A stretch of 11,057 nucleotides of DNA from Euperipatoides rowelli (GCA_003024985.2 PXIH01S0019715.1), one strand, 5' to 3'; counted from the first letter of the stretch, positions 1 through 8,373 are shown. Translations and numbers: made by a program. The notes: generated by a model from the sequence alone, not told the origin.

Positions 1-158
1 TGTATGCCGATTAAAATGGAAACAGCTCAACTAAAATTAAGTCAAATCATCCAAATTGTATCTTTTCTAAATTACTATTGTAATCATTCTTGTTATTTCT
101 TCTATTAAAATTAATGTACAGTAGGCTATATCCTTATCCACAATAAATAATTATGTTA
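1..158. other. AT-rich flank, probable body of an older retroelement
   Basis: No open reading frame, knuckle or RT motif can be seen. The stretch runs directly into the hairpin and poly(A) at 159-187, so it is probably the 3' part of a LINE or SINE whose 5' portion lies outside the window. By eye it has no clear similarity to the 3' part of the large LINE at 8880-9046, apart from an AATAA-type sequence just before the hairpin. Confidence 0.3.
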
Positions 159-187
159 GTAGGGTGAAACTCCCTACAAAAAAAAAA
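159..187 (+). repeat. 3'-terminal hairpin plus A10 tail of a retroelement
   Basis: GTAGGG (159-164) pairs perfectly with CCCTAC (172-177) around a seven-base loop, TGAAACT, and ten A residues follow (178-187). The architecture matches the end of the large LINE at 9047-9084, where the loop is TGAAAGC. It is read as the 3' end of a second, related or convergent, retroposed element. The stem-loop and A-run are seen directly; the retroelement assignment is inferred from the shared layout. Confidence 0.55.
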
Positions 188-523
188 TGTCCCGGTTTAC
201 ACTCGATGAAACCTGAGAGCCCTATATTATATGTTTATTGTGAGATAACTAATTGAAATCACTTTGCATATATAAACACGGTATTTTGCATACATTATTG
301 GTTAATGAGTTCATTATGGGGGTTAATTTAAATAATTTTTGTTGCTCTTGAAAAATTATGAACATAATGTGATTTGTTTGGGTTTATAATCAATCCACAT
401 AACAGCTTCATTACCTATATTATCACCCAAGTTTTGTGTAATAGCATTAATGTTGTTTTTATTTATTTTACTTACTAATGTTATATATCGATAATATATT
501 TGTATGAATCTTCACCTTGTAAT
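188..523. other. Intergenic AT-rich DNA, no gene seen
   Basis: The 336 bases between the A10 tail and the DNA transposon contain only short ORFs, with no recognisable motif, splice structure or repeat unit. Confidence 0.5.
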
Positions 524-534
524 AGGGTTGCCAA
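524..534 (+). repeat. Left terminal inverted repeat
   Basis: AGGGTTGCCAA is the exact reverse complement of 1603-1613. Similarity becomes patchy further inside. Confidence 0.6.
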
Positions 535-1602
535 CTTTTCCGCACCCCAATAAGGGACACCGATGGTAACTCAAGATTTGAGCCTAACCTAGGGTTACAC
601 ATTTTTATCGAGGATAACAGGGACAAAGTAATTCTGTTGACCAGGGGCAAGGGGTGCTTTTGAAATTTTCACTGAAAATTTTAGGGGGGTGGGGTGCTGT
701 TATACCACAATAGTGTTCACTGAAACAAATACTTTTGAATGAAATCTGAAATACTTTGGGCCATGTCATATTATGTAAAAGTTTAATAATAGTGAAATTT
801 TAATTTTTTTTTATATATTTCATGTAGAAATAACATATATAGGCCAGACTTAGTCTATCATATATTTTCCTCAAGGCAAACCCAATGTTATAAAGTAATT
901 CCTTTAATTAACTTTCCTCAATTCCGAATATTTTATTGGGATTAATAATGTTTTCATTGGTAGAAATTTAATTTAGTAAATAAAACTTCATTAATTCTTA
1001 TTTTATAATATTGTTTTTTATTTTCGATCAAAAATAATTAAAAAAAAACTGCACGGCAGATGGAATATTCTACTAAAGATTTATCGTTGTTTAAAGCATT
1101 TTTTATGAATGGAAAGTCCACCTTTAAGGTATCATTAAGGAAACATTGACTTTCCCCCCATTCCTTTCTACAATTAATATTATCAAAATAAAGAATAAAT
1201 AGCTTGAATACCACACTGTTTTAAGTCAGTGTTGAATGCTGACCACAAGTCACTATATTGACTTTGTAAACAAATCAAGCAGACTATTTTTAATAGCAGG
1301 AAATGACTGAATAGAGTGATAGCAAATCAACATTACTCACGAACAGAAATTTTATTAATTCTTCATAGGATTTAAAAACAAAATCATTTAAACTAGACTA
1401 TGCATTATTTTTCTTTTTGATTTTTTTTTAAAGCATTGTTTAGTAATATTGATTTTTTTTTTGTTACAAACGAATGATAAATAGAATAAATTTGTTGAAA
1501 AGAACTAAATACAGGATTTTTAGCCTCCTTTACAAGGTCCATATGGGACAATTGTTTTAACCTTCAAATACGGGATTTCCCATACAATAGCCTAAGGGAC
1601 AT

Positions 1603-1613
1603 TTGGCAACCCT
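1603..1613 (-). repeat. Right terminal inverted repeat
   Basis: TTGGCAACCCT is the partner of 524-534. The adjoining AAGGGACA on its inner side also occurs near the left end at 552-559 as TAAGGGACA. Confidence 0.6.
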
Positions 1614-1665
1614 CTATGCAAGTTAGTAAAAGGTCAATGACTAACCTGGCTAAACAAAATTAGAT

Positions 1666-1679
1666 AAATATCAAGAATC
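1666..1679 (+). repeat. 5' target-site duplication of the LINE
   Basis: AAATATCAAGAATC is repeated exactly at 9082-9095, straight after the A-run. Because the leading A's can belong to the poly(A), the certain part is TATCAAGAATC (11 bp, with up to 14 bp matching). Target-primed reverse transcription produces duplications of this size, and this pair fixes the LINE 5' end at 1680. Confidence 0.88.
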
Positions 1680-1996
1680 GGATTCCTCCCATGAGCCTTG
1701 GCGTGAGACGTCGTGTTTTTGGGAGCTCTCAGGTAAATGAATTGCAAATGATAATATGGTGTTTCAAATATGAGTTTTATTTGAGTTATTTTTTCTTCAT
1801 GCATGCTTTGGTGACAGTTTGTATACAGCTAATTGTTGGAAAAATTGCTGTGGCTTCTTGTGTGAATTGGCATTTCTTGTTTAAGTTTGGGCTGCAAGCC
1901 TGGATACGCCCCTTACTCGGTAAAGTAGCAATTTTATTGTACAGTTTAACATTTATTTATTTACATTGTACTGGAGTTTATTTATTTTTGGCTGCT
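1680..1996 (+). other. LINE 5' leader
   Basis: About 317 bases run from the duplication boundary to the ORF1 start. The leader begins GGATTCCTCCC, and CTCCCA near the start can pair with TGGGAG about 30 bases on. The reading frame of ORF1 stays open upstream from 1691, but that translation is a hydrophobic, low-complexity stretch without motif, so it is treated as untranslated. APE-type LINEs normally carry an internal promoter here; none can be identified by eye. Confidence 0.5.
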
Positions 1997-3024
1997 ATGT
2001 CNTCTCAAACGCGTCCTGTGAATTTCAAAGAAAATTTAGTGGCTAATTTTCGACGTTATTCGTCGTTGGTAGATGAGACTTCTATCGTATTTGTAGTTGT
2101 AGACGAAATTTACAAAGTGCAGCACTTCCAGTTTAGTGTGTTGATAGATACTGTATATTGGAGGAGTTGAATTTAACTGAGAACATTGTTGAGTATAGCA
2201 AGCTGGACGATTTGTTCTACATTTTTATTGAGTTCGATTCGGCACAAGCGTTGGATGAATTTTGCAAGAACTTTCAGATGTTGGTCTCACTTTATATTGT
2301 TCATGCGGGGTCGTTACCTTCTCTAAATATTATTGACCTGACAGTGCTATGGATGCCCGCTAAGGTCGTGATGCGTGAGATTGCAGTGTTATTAAAGCAG
2401 TTTGGCGAAATATTGACCTTGAAGCCATCTCGATTAAATATAAGTGATACTAAGACTATCAGCACCAGGCCCGTATACATTACTTTCGCGATGAATTCAC
2501 AGACCACCATTGATTCGTTACCTTATGCTATTTCTTCTAAAAACGGGCTTAGGGGTTGGCTGCAGTCTCGGCTCAGAAAACAGATATGTTTCCGTTGCAG
2601 AGATGATTCCCATACTGTGGCTTTATGTCCCTTACGGTGGTGTAGTAAATGTAGGGCCAATGTGCTGAATCAACATTCTTGCAAGGCTATATATAGACAT
2701 GCATTATTGAGGGAGCCTAAATTTCCAGTCGGTGATGATTCTTTGGGTGCCACAGCGGCCAGTATGGTGGGAATTCACGATGATGTGTTACAGACTGTAA
2801 TGGATGAAACTATTGGTCCTCTTGCTGGGCAGGTTAAGCTCGTTGCTGAGGGCAATGGAATTGGTGAGAAGGAGTTTGACATCACTAATCAGAAGAAGCG
2901 GTTGAAGTTGCATGTGGACAGTAAAGTGCAAAATAATCTGCCACAGGAGCAGCACAAGCTTGGTGGACATGCCTTATTGGATACAGTTGTAGGAGATGTT
3001 ATTAATGATGCAAGACCTACTTGA
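1997..3024 (+). pseudogene. LINE ORF1, gag-like RNA-binding protein with two zinc knuckles (frameshifted)
   Basis: This encodes the LINE nucleoprotein that would bind the element's RNA in the cytoplasm, about 342 codons in total. The first part, from ATG 1997, reads in one frame to 2170. Translation must then move to a second frame, open from 2137 and running to the stop at 3022-3024, so there is one frameshift within 2137-2168. The middle part (about 2340-2560) contains WMPAKVVMREI followed by a QFGEI turn, matching the beta-alpha-beta pattern of the RRM-like fold in such ORF1 proteins. Two knuckles follow: CX2CX4HX4C at 2587-2628 and a looser CX2CX7HXC at 2641-2682. The tail after 2700 is polar and unrecognised. 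ATG 1997 was chosen because a hydrophobic, motif-less stretch precedes it. An ambiguous base at 2002 lies in the second codon. Confidence 0.75.
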
Positions 3025-3425
3025 GTTGATATTTTGTGAAGGGGGGCTGACCATCTTTGGTCAGGTGTATTATATTTTTTGTAGCAAATGTATGTGCAGT
3101 GGTTGGAAAGCTCCTACAGATGGTGAGTTGCCACTTTTTTTGTGATCCGGGAGCTTGTGAAGGATATTGGTTGCAATATCCCTTAAAACTGCTATATAGT
3201 ATTTGTGCATGTTGGTTGGCTGACCGGGATACCAATACAGGTAATGTTTATATTTTACTTTTTTACCATGGGCTAAATTTCAGTCGATGGTTGATTTGTG
3301 GCATCAATTTAGATATGTGTGATTCATAAAAGTGGTTGGCACACACTCTGATGCAGTTGTTAATTATTTATATGTCTTTGCTTTTATGTATATGTGTGAT
3401 ATGTTTTTTCTTGCGTTAGTGCAAA
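3025..3425 (+). other. LINE inter-ORF spacer
   Basis: Four hundred bases separate the ORF1 stop from the ORF2 ATG. Small ORFs here show no motif or homology that I recognise. A perfect hairpin lies just after the ORF1 stop (3047-3064). A spacer this long argues against simple stop-restart coupling of ORF2 to ORF1, so ORF2 may have used another way of initiating. Confidence 0.55.
3047..3064 (+). promoter_or_regulatory. Perfect 7-bp hairpin after ORF1 stop
   Basis: CTGACCA and TGGTCAG pair around a TCTT tetraloop, 22 bases after the ORF1 stop codon. A run of six G's comes just before it. It could influence termination or ORF2 translation, but nothing in the sequence proves a role. Confidence 0.4.
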
Positions 3426-4152
3426 ATGGCAGATAATTTATTAGATTTTAAGGTTAGCTCCCTGAACATCCAGGGGCTAAATTCTTTTACAAAAAAAAAA
3501 AAAATCTTTATAATTTTATGGTTCAAAAGCAGATTGGTACTGTATAATGTTTTTCCAAGAGACAAAAATAAACCAGCAGCCTAAGTCGGGGTTAGAGCTT
3601 TTTGAAAAGCAGTATTATGTTTTCAGGGCAGGGCGAACACATCTAAGAGAGGGGTGGTTATTTTTATAGATAAAGGGGTGGGCATTTATGATTTTCGAAT
3701 AATTAAAGCAAATGATAAGTTCATGATGGAATGTTTATTTCAGGGTGCCAAGTTGCTGCTTATAAATTATTATGCTTCAAACAATGTAGTCATATATCGA
3801 TCCATATCTAAAGATATGATTTCTTATGTTCAGGCTGATCATGTTCAAATTGTGTTTGCCGCTGATTTAAATGTTGCCGATCTTCAGAAATTGCCCGAAT
3901 TGTGTAGATTTTTTGATGAAAAGGGGTTAAGAGATGCAGCAGTTGAAATGGGGCTAAAATCTCTACCAACTCATTTTGCCTCAACATCCAATAGACTAGA
4001 CTATGTTTTTTTTGGAATGTATAACTTTAAATTAAAGGATTGTAAGGTTAAACCTGTTTTTTTTCGGACCATGGTGCTTTGGTGATTGAATTTTGTTTAT
4101 CAAATTATCAAAATGTAAATATTTATATTAAAGATCAAGCTCTTCCCTATGT
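3426..4152 (+). pseudogene. LINE ORF2 N-terminus: APE-type endonuclease (multiple frameshifts)
   Basis: The endonuclease nicks target DNA to prime reverse transcription. ORF2 starts at ATG 3426. The conserved series is all present but spread over frames. SLNIQGLN with its Asn (3465-3467) is in the first frame. FFQETK with the catalytic Glu (3559-3561) is in the next. TSKRGVVIF (from 3639) returns to the first frame and continues through AADLN (Asp 3864-3866, Asn 3870-3872) and SNRLDYVF. Finally SDHGALVIEF (Ser-Asp-His 4064-4072) needs a third frame. Shifts fall near 3514-3522, near 3625-3640, and at a T8 run (4057-4064). An A14 run (3491-3504) lies just before the first. The usual GGDFN is AADLN here. 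Coding similarity ends near 4152, where foreign DNA begins. Confidence 0.8.
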
Positions 4153-4154
4153 NT

Positions 4155-4246
4155 CTATTAATACCGAAATACCGGTATTTTCTTATGAATACCGGTATTT
4201 AAATACCTCTAAAATATGCTCGGGATCCCGGTATTGGAACCCCTAA
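4155..4246 (-). mobile_element. hAT-like transposon terminal fragment
   Basis: Read on the minus strand, the fragment begins TAGGGGTTCCAATACCGGGA at 4246. It holds the palindrome CGGGATCCCG (4221-4230) and two AATACCGGTATT palindromes (4168-4179, 4188-4199). Termini of the form TAGGGGTTCC followed by repeated ACCGGT-type motifs recall hAT-related elements. No matching opposite terminus is found in the window, so this is either a fragment or one end of a decayed element. The assignment rests on end sequence only. Confidence 0.4.
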
Positions 4247-4253
4247 TTAGAAA

Positions 4254-4647
4254 GAAACAACTTGTAAACAAGACACACTTTTTGTTAAATAAAAAGTTAT
4301 CTTTATTAAAATTGAACAGGTAAAAAAACAGAGTAATTTCTAGGTGTGGTGAGCCTTTCATATTTATTAATGCTCTTCAGGAAATTAAAGCTGAATAATC
4401 TTTTTTTTAGTAGATTATTAGCAAGGTTAAACCCTTAATTAATAAAAACTGACATTCTTACAACTGCTCATTCAACCATAAAAGTATCATCTGCTGAAAA
4501 AAATAATATTGCAGCTTTTATTTCCTGAAGAGCATTAATAAATGTGAAAGGCTAATGACAGCTAGAAATGACTGTTTTTACCTGTTCAAATTTAATAAAG
4601 ATAACATTTTATTTTATAAAATCTGCATCCTGTTTTCAAATTGTTTC
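4254..4647. repeat. 394-bp fold-back (long inverted repeat) element
   Basis: The left arm (4254-4420) is the reverse complement of the right arm (4482-4647), with about 61 bases of loop between them. Anchors include GAAACAA/TTGTTTC at the outside, TTGAACAGGTAAAAA against TTTTTACCTGTTCAA, and the long match containing ATTAATGCTCTTCAGGAAAT. By eye, identity is about 85-90% over the central 100 bp of each arm and lower at both ends. It is a MITE-like fold-back next to the hAT-like end; the two may be parts of one element. There is no ORF. Confidence 0.82.
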
Positions 4648-5330
4648 CTTATTATCAATAAATTTTTACCGATTTCCAATAGTAATTGTCAAATTGTTTG
4701 TTGTAATTATAAACCTAAGTCCCCCAAATGAGGGAGCTCTTGTGTTGCTCAATAGAAACTAGTCAATCTTTGCAGAATTCTAAAAAATATTCATTGTTTA
4801 TGCTTTATTTAAATTGCTTGTGAAGCTTTAACAGAATCCAGAAGCAATAAAAAAAATATGGAATGGTACAGAAAACACAGAATATTATGTAAATATGAGA
4901 AATTCTAACTTGTAATTTAAGTTAATAAACAAATTTATGAATCTAATAAGATTGGACATTTTAATGGAAAACAGAAGAGCTATAAAAAAAAAAGAGTGAA
5001 TTCTGATCTTTGCAGAATCCAGAAAGCTTAGATTTGTTTTTCTAAATTGAACTAAAGATAATTAAAGCTAAAAGCAAAATAATCTCTCTCCCCTTGATGC
5101 TTTTAACAATTACATAAATACTTAGTAGGATTATAAAATGCCCCATGCCTTTCTCAATCTCCAGCATAATTGAGTTTTTTTTTAAATAAACTTAATCTTT
5201 ATTACATATTCTTAACTCAAATAGAATATTAAAAAATGAAATAATAAAAGATTACAGAATTAGTAGCCTATCTTTGAATTTATTTTCTAATAATATAATG
5301 TATTTGTTGTTTTATCTTGAAATCAAATTT
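4648..5330. other. A-rich non-coding filler with short direct repeats
   Basis: No gene is seen. ATCTTTGCAGAAT occurs exactly at 4766-4778 and 5006-5018, and CAGAATCCAGAA occurs at 4832-4843 and 5013-5024, so part of the stretch may be an internal duplication. A-runs are frequent. It lacks the G-over-C bias of the LINE sense strand. Confidence 0.5.
4766..5024. repeat. Short direct repeats, ATCTTTGCAGAAT and CAGAATCCAGAA
   Basis: A 13-bp perfect repeat is spaced 240 bases apart, and an overlapping 12-bp repeat lies between and at the second copy. They suggest an old tandem duplication or shared subterminal motifs of one element. Confidence 0.45.
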
Positions 5331-5333
5331 TAG

Positions 5334-5835
5334 ATGGTCCATATTCTGAGGAGGGTGAGACAGAAGGAGAGGGTCAAGGGTGTATATAGAAAATATTTTC
5401 GGGGGGGGGGCCAAGCATATTCATCCATCAGATTAGTAGGATATAGTTTCCTAGTANGTTCTTTTGATTATATTAAGGAGAATAATAATTTTTTTAGGGG
5501 GGCGGAACTTATTCCAAAAGTGTTGGAGCACATTTACAATATTTATGATGACTGTACTCATCTTAGTATTGTGGATCCTGCTCTTTTTTCCTTTCAAATA
5601 GATAATGGCTAGTGATTTTAATTTTCAATTGGATGAGACTTTGATTCAAGATGCGATCAAAACTTGTCAGCTTTTTGAGTCTTTGGCTCATGTGTATGTA
5701 CCTAATTGTATAAGAATTTTACCTTATTTTGAATCCTCATTTTTACGAGCCTTTAATATCTTCATATATGGTTCTTTCTCAAAAGGAATATTGGTGCGGG
5801 TCAACTTGGAGACCAATAAACATTCAAGATTTTGA
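5334..5835 (+). pseudogene. LINE ORF2 linker between endonuclease and RT (frameshifted)
   Basis: Two overlapping frames (5334-5612 and 5605-5835) encode the region that joins the endonuclease to the reverse transcriptase. The first is basic at its start and contains a G10 run (5401-5410) and an ambiguous base (5457). The second ends with ESSFLRAFNIFIYGSFSKGI, which resembles the segment just before RT motif 0 in L1/Tx1-type proteins. The shift between frames lies near 5600, and another one near 5795-5806 leads into the RT. An in-frame stop (5331-5333) stands directly before the first ATG, so this is a remnant and not an independent start. Homology is weaker here than in the flanking domains. 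Confidence 0.55.
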
Positions 5836-6879
5836 ATTTAAATTGTTCGCAAAAATTTTAAATTTTAAGATGGTGGATGTTTTGCCTACGTTGTTGTCAC
5901 CGTACTAATTTTCGCTGAGGGGAAGGAACATCCATAATGCGTTTCTTTTGTTACAACAGGCTATAGCTTGTATTCGTTTGCATGGGTTGAAGGAGGCTGT
6001 GATTGTGTTTTTGGAAGTGTCCGGAGCGTTTGGCAATGTAAATCACACATACTTGGTGAGGCGCATTGTTGAACACTTCGGACATTCTAATTTGGCCAAG
6101 GTTTGATTAGTTATATAACTAATAAAAGAGTTTATTTGAAATATAAAGGCACATTGTACAACGCAATTTTATCAAAGAAAGGCATCACGCAGGGGTCACC
6201 CCTGAGCACTAGTCTCTTTGCGATATATATAGATGATTTGATTAAGCAGTTAAATGCTACTCAGCTTGGTCTGAAGCTAGATTTTATGGGGATTCCGGTC
6301 ACTGCTTTCGCCTATGTAGACGATGTTACTTTAGTGTTGCGTGATAGAAGTTTGCCGTACATTTTTCATTTGATTAATGAGTTTTCTAGACAGACGGGAT
6401 CTACCCTTAATAAGAATAAGATCCACGTGTGGATGCCTTATGATGATAAGCTTGTGCTGGAGTTCTCTACTGTAAGGCCGGATAAAGTGCTTGGGTTGCC
6501 TTTTCCTTTTGAGGGGAGATTGCTCTGTTGGAAGGTGCAAAATATGTTGCTCGAAAAAATTGAACTTATTGCTGATAAGTTGCAGGACAGATACTTGTCC
6601 ATTAAAACCAGGGTAACCATAATTAGGCATACTTTTGTTTTTACGAAAATATTTTACTTTGTTCCACATATTAAATTCACAAAGAGATTTATAGACAAGG
6701 TTTATTCTTTATGTAATCGCATTTTGTGGCGGACCAAACTAGTGCCTATTGGTAAGAAAAAGTTGTTTTTGCCTATTAAGATGGGTGGGATGGGGTTGCA
6801 TAATCTGACTTTGATTATGAATACTATTTGTGCCAATGCATGGGCTTCCTTTCTGGGATTTTCTTTTTATATACTGTAG
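5807..6879 (+). pseudogene. LINE ORF2 reverse transcriptase domain (inactivated)
   Basis: This domain copies the element RNA into DNA at the nicked target. In order: WRPINIQDFEFKLFAKIL (from 5807), the FSLRGRNIHNAF block, motif A (FLEVSGAF, 6008-6031), motif B ITQGSPLS (QGSPLS 6190-6207), motif C FAYVDD (AYVDD 6310-6324), motif D with GSTLNKNK, and thumb sequence RYLSIKTRVTIIRHTF through KMGGMGLHNL. Defects are clear. A TAA at 5906-5908 replaces the usual Gln just before FSLRGRN. Glu (6014-6016) stands where the first catalytic Asp belongs. A frameshift near 6101-6104 separates motif A from motif B. Motif C has YVDD where most LINEs have YADD or FADD. The 6103-6879 frame is the longest clean stretch. 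Confidence 0.9.
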
Positions 6880-7319
6880 TTAATTTGGATCCGGTACAGC
6901 CAACCGACACTCCGCCGCCGGTAGATAAGCGCAATGTACTATTTAGGTTGCGGAAAGCGTATTGTGAGGTTAGAGATACTATAGATGATCATTCGGTTTT
7001 GAAATATTCATACCAAATGTATTCTAATAAATTGCTTCAGGGAGTAGTGCCTGATCCAATGTTGTCACTTTGGAGGCATTTACATAGGTATTTTGTGTCA
7101 ATATGTTTGACTCCTTATATGATTTTTTTGTACAAATTATTAAATCAGGCAAATTTTACTAGTGTGTTGTTGGTTAACAAATATAAAATGAATATTCCTA
7201 CGAAATGTTGCTTTTGTGCACATCAGGATGACATGGATCATCTTTTATTTCATTGTAACTATTTTATGATATTGAGAAATATTNTAGGTTATATGGTAAA
7301 GGTCTTGGGTGTTTTTTAA
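6828..7319 (+). pseudogene. LINE ORF2 C-terminal region with CCHC knuckle
   Basis: The frame overlaps the end of the RT thumb frame and takes over within about 6840-6879, so another one-base shift lies there. The body is a helical, basic connector, followed by a zinc knuckle CX2CX7HX4C (Cys 7206, Cys 7215, His 7239, Cys 7254). This corresponds to the zf-RVT-type knuckle seen after the RT in L1, Tx1 and I-group elements and is thought to bind nucleic acid. After LLFHCNYF the frame stops at 7317-7319 within a T run. A one-base change there would keep a different frame open for about 16 more codons. Base 7284 is ambiguous. Confidence 0.75.
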
Positions 7320-7335
7320 ATCTTATTATGTCACT

Positions 7336-7419
7336 TATGAGATTAGTAATTTAATCTTGTGATTGTGTTAACAACAGGATCAATCAGTTGATCCTAATCT
7401 CATAATAGGGATCAACTGA
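7336..7419. repeat. Overlapping, mutually exclusive inverted repeats
   Basis: TATGAGATTAG (7336-7346) pairs with CTAATCTCATA (7394-7404). Inside this, GGATCAA (7377-7383) pairs with TTGATCC (7388-7394), while TCAGTTGATCC (7384-7394) also pairs perfectly with GGATCAACTGA (7409-7419). All are perfect matches of 7 to 11 bp, and the segment 7388-7394 can take either of two partners. Confidence 0.65.
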
Positions 7420-7900
7420 ATGATTTTAACATCATCATTGGCAAGTTAAACTTATGCCAAAATGTTTTCAAAGTATGAAATTTTGTATGGATCAAAAGAC
7501 TAACTTTGGTGTCCAATGCCAACCTCGCTGGACTGTGGTCTGTTGTTGTCCGATATATTTGTATTTGTGTACACAAAGTAAACATTCCTGATTGATGGCA
7601 ATTTTGATCTTGGCAACTCATTCTTTAAGACTTATCTTGGGTGTACCTGGAGCAGAACACAAGAGCCATGGCTTGTGATTCCTCTAATGACAACATGACA
7701 CAATTCTATGATGTATATAAGGTTACTTTAATTTTGTTTTTTAAAATATTTCTATTAATTCTTATGTAAATCATTGTGTTTATTCAAAATACTAGTCCAA
7801 ACTATTCATAAATGACAGGCCTCCAGAGGCTCAGTACCTTAATTAAGGATTATAAACTCTTTCAAAAGTTAACTATCTTTTAGCAAGGTGCATAATATCT

Positions 7901-8115
7901 CCATATAAATGGAATATATTGCCCTACCCTATGAAATACCATCTTTCCAAAGGCCAATTCCTTACCAGAGGCTAATTCCACTATCCAGGGATCAATATCT
8001 TTGCACAATGGGCAAATGGCTTCTATCCAGGGACCATTTCACCTACCAATGGTCAATGCCTGACCATAAATTGGAATGACTGAACCAAAGTATATTTCAC
8101 AATGGAATATTCTTT
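7901..8115. repeat. Degenerate ~20-bp minisatellite
   Basis: Units starting with CCA or CAA begin near 7947, 7965, 7985, 8006, 8027, 8046, 8064, 8085 and 8100, with spacings of 15 to 21. The recognisable core is CCARGGNCAATT. A weaker unit may begin at 7901. Copies are strongly diverged, so the array is old. Confidence 0.6.
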
Positions 8116-8129
8116 AGATTTACTGTACA

Positions 8130-8245
8130 TTTGAATGTAATTTTCATTGCATACTCAATTTGGGCCCAATGTACTTCAGCTTTCATATTTGAATGTAATT
8201 TTCATTACATTTTTAGTTCAAGCCAATGTCCTTTGCATTTACATA
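8130..8245. repeat. 58-bp tandem duplication
   Basis: TTTGAATGTAATTTTCATT begins at 8130 and exactly again at 8188. The rest of the two units aligns with scattered differences (CCAATGT at matching positions, ending in TTTCATA and TTTACATA). Confidence 0.7.
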
Positions 8246-8343
8246 GGAATGACATATGCATTCAAATTTTGATTTGTTCTCAAAGTCTTTCACATTTTTA
8301 CAATTTAGCCTATGGACCTTTCTATTTTGTTTCATTGTTTTGC

Positions 8344-8373
8344 TGGGTCCAGTAGACCCAACCCGTGCAAACA
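8344..8373 (+). repeat. Hairpin motif copy 1 (TGGGTC...GACCCA + GTGC)
   Basis: TGGGTC (8344-8349) pairs with GACCCA (8355-8360) around CAGTA. ACCC, GTGC and ACA follow. The same arrangement recurs 371 bases downstream in the same orientation. Confidence 0.55.

Larger units (their letters stand above)
524..1613. mobile_element. Non-autonomous DNA transposon, possibly hAT-like
   Basis: The element is bounded by perfect 11-bp inverted ends, AGGGTTGCCAA (524-534) and TTGGCAACCCT (1603-1613). Inside each end lie copies of GGGACA (554-559, 620-625, 1545-1550, 1596-1601), two per side, which resemble subterminal transposase-binding motifs. The 1.09-kb body has no transposase ORF, so mobility would need a protein supplied in trans. 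An internal hairpin (AAATTTTC/GAAAATTT, 663-681) sits between two GGGGTGCT repeats (651-658, 691-698). Ends of this type with subterminal repeats suit hAT-like elements, but no convincing 8-bp target duplication is visible (left flank CTTGTAAT, right flank CTATGCAA). The superfamily is therefore tentative. Confidence 0.5.
4153..5330. mobile_element. Composite insertion interrupting ORF2
   Basis: ORF2 coding resemblance stops after the endonuclease SDH region and resumes at about 5334. The block between is A-rich and non-coding, and holds a hAT-like terminus, a large fold-back element and A-rich filler. Expected LINE sequence joining the endonuclease to the linker (roughly 100 codons or more) appears partly missing, so a deletion may have accompanied insertion. 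No flanking duplication was found, so the exact limits are approximate. Confidence 0.55.

Noticed and set aside
468-650. Minus-strand ORF of 60 codons
   Set aside because: It crosses the left terminus of the DNA transposon and has no recognisable content.
1691-1996. In-frame upstream extension of ORF1
   Set aside because: The translation is hydrophobic and low complexity with no motif. It most likely is the LINE leader left open by chance, and the ATG at 1997 is a better start.
3057-3329. ORF of 90 codons in the inter-ORF spacer
   Set aside because: Cysteine-rich by chance in TGT-rich DNA, without a spaced zinc motif or similarity to LINE proteins.
4150-5333. A spliceosomal intron in ORF2 (GT near 4151, TTTTAG before 5334)
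   Set aside because: The acceptor looks tempting, but the block contains a transposon end and a fold-back, retroposed elements lack introns, and ORF2 frames do not join cleanly.
6331-6669. Minus-strand ORF of 112 codons
   Set aside because: It lies antisense to well-conserved reverse transcriptase motifs and is a shadow of that frame.
8131-8355. ORF of 74 codons
   Set aside because: It mainly translates the 58-bp tandem repeat and ends at a hairpin motif, so it is not a credible gene.
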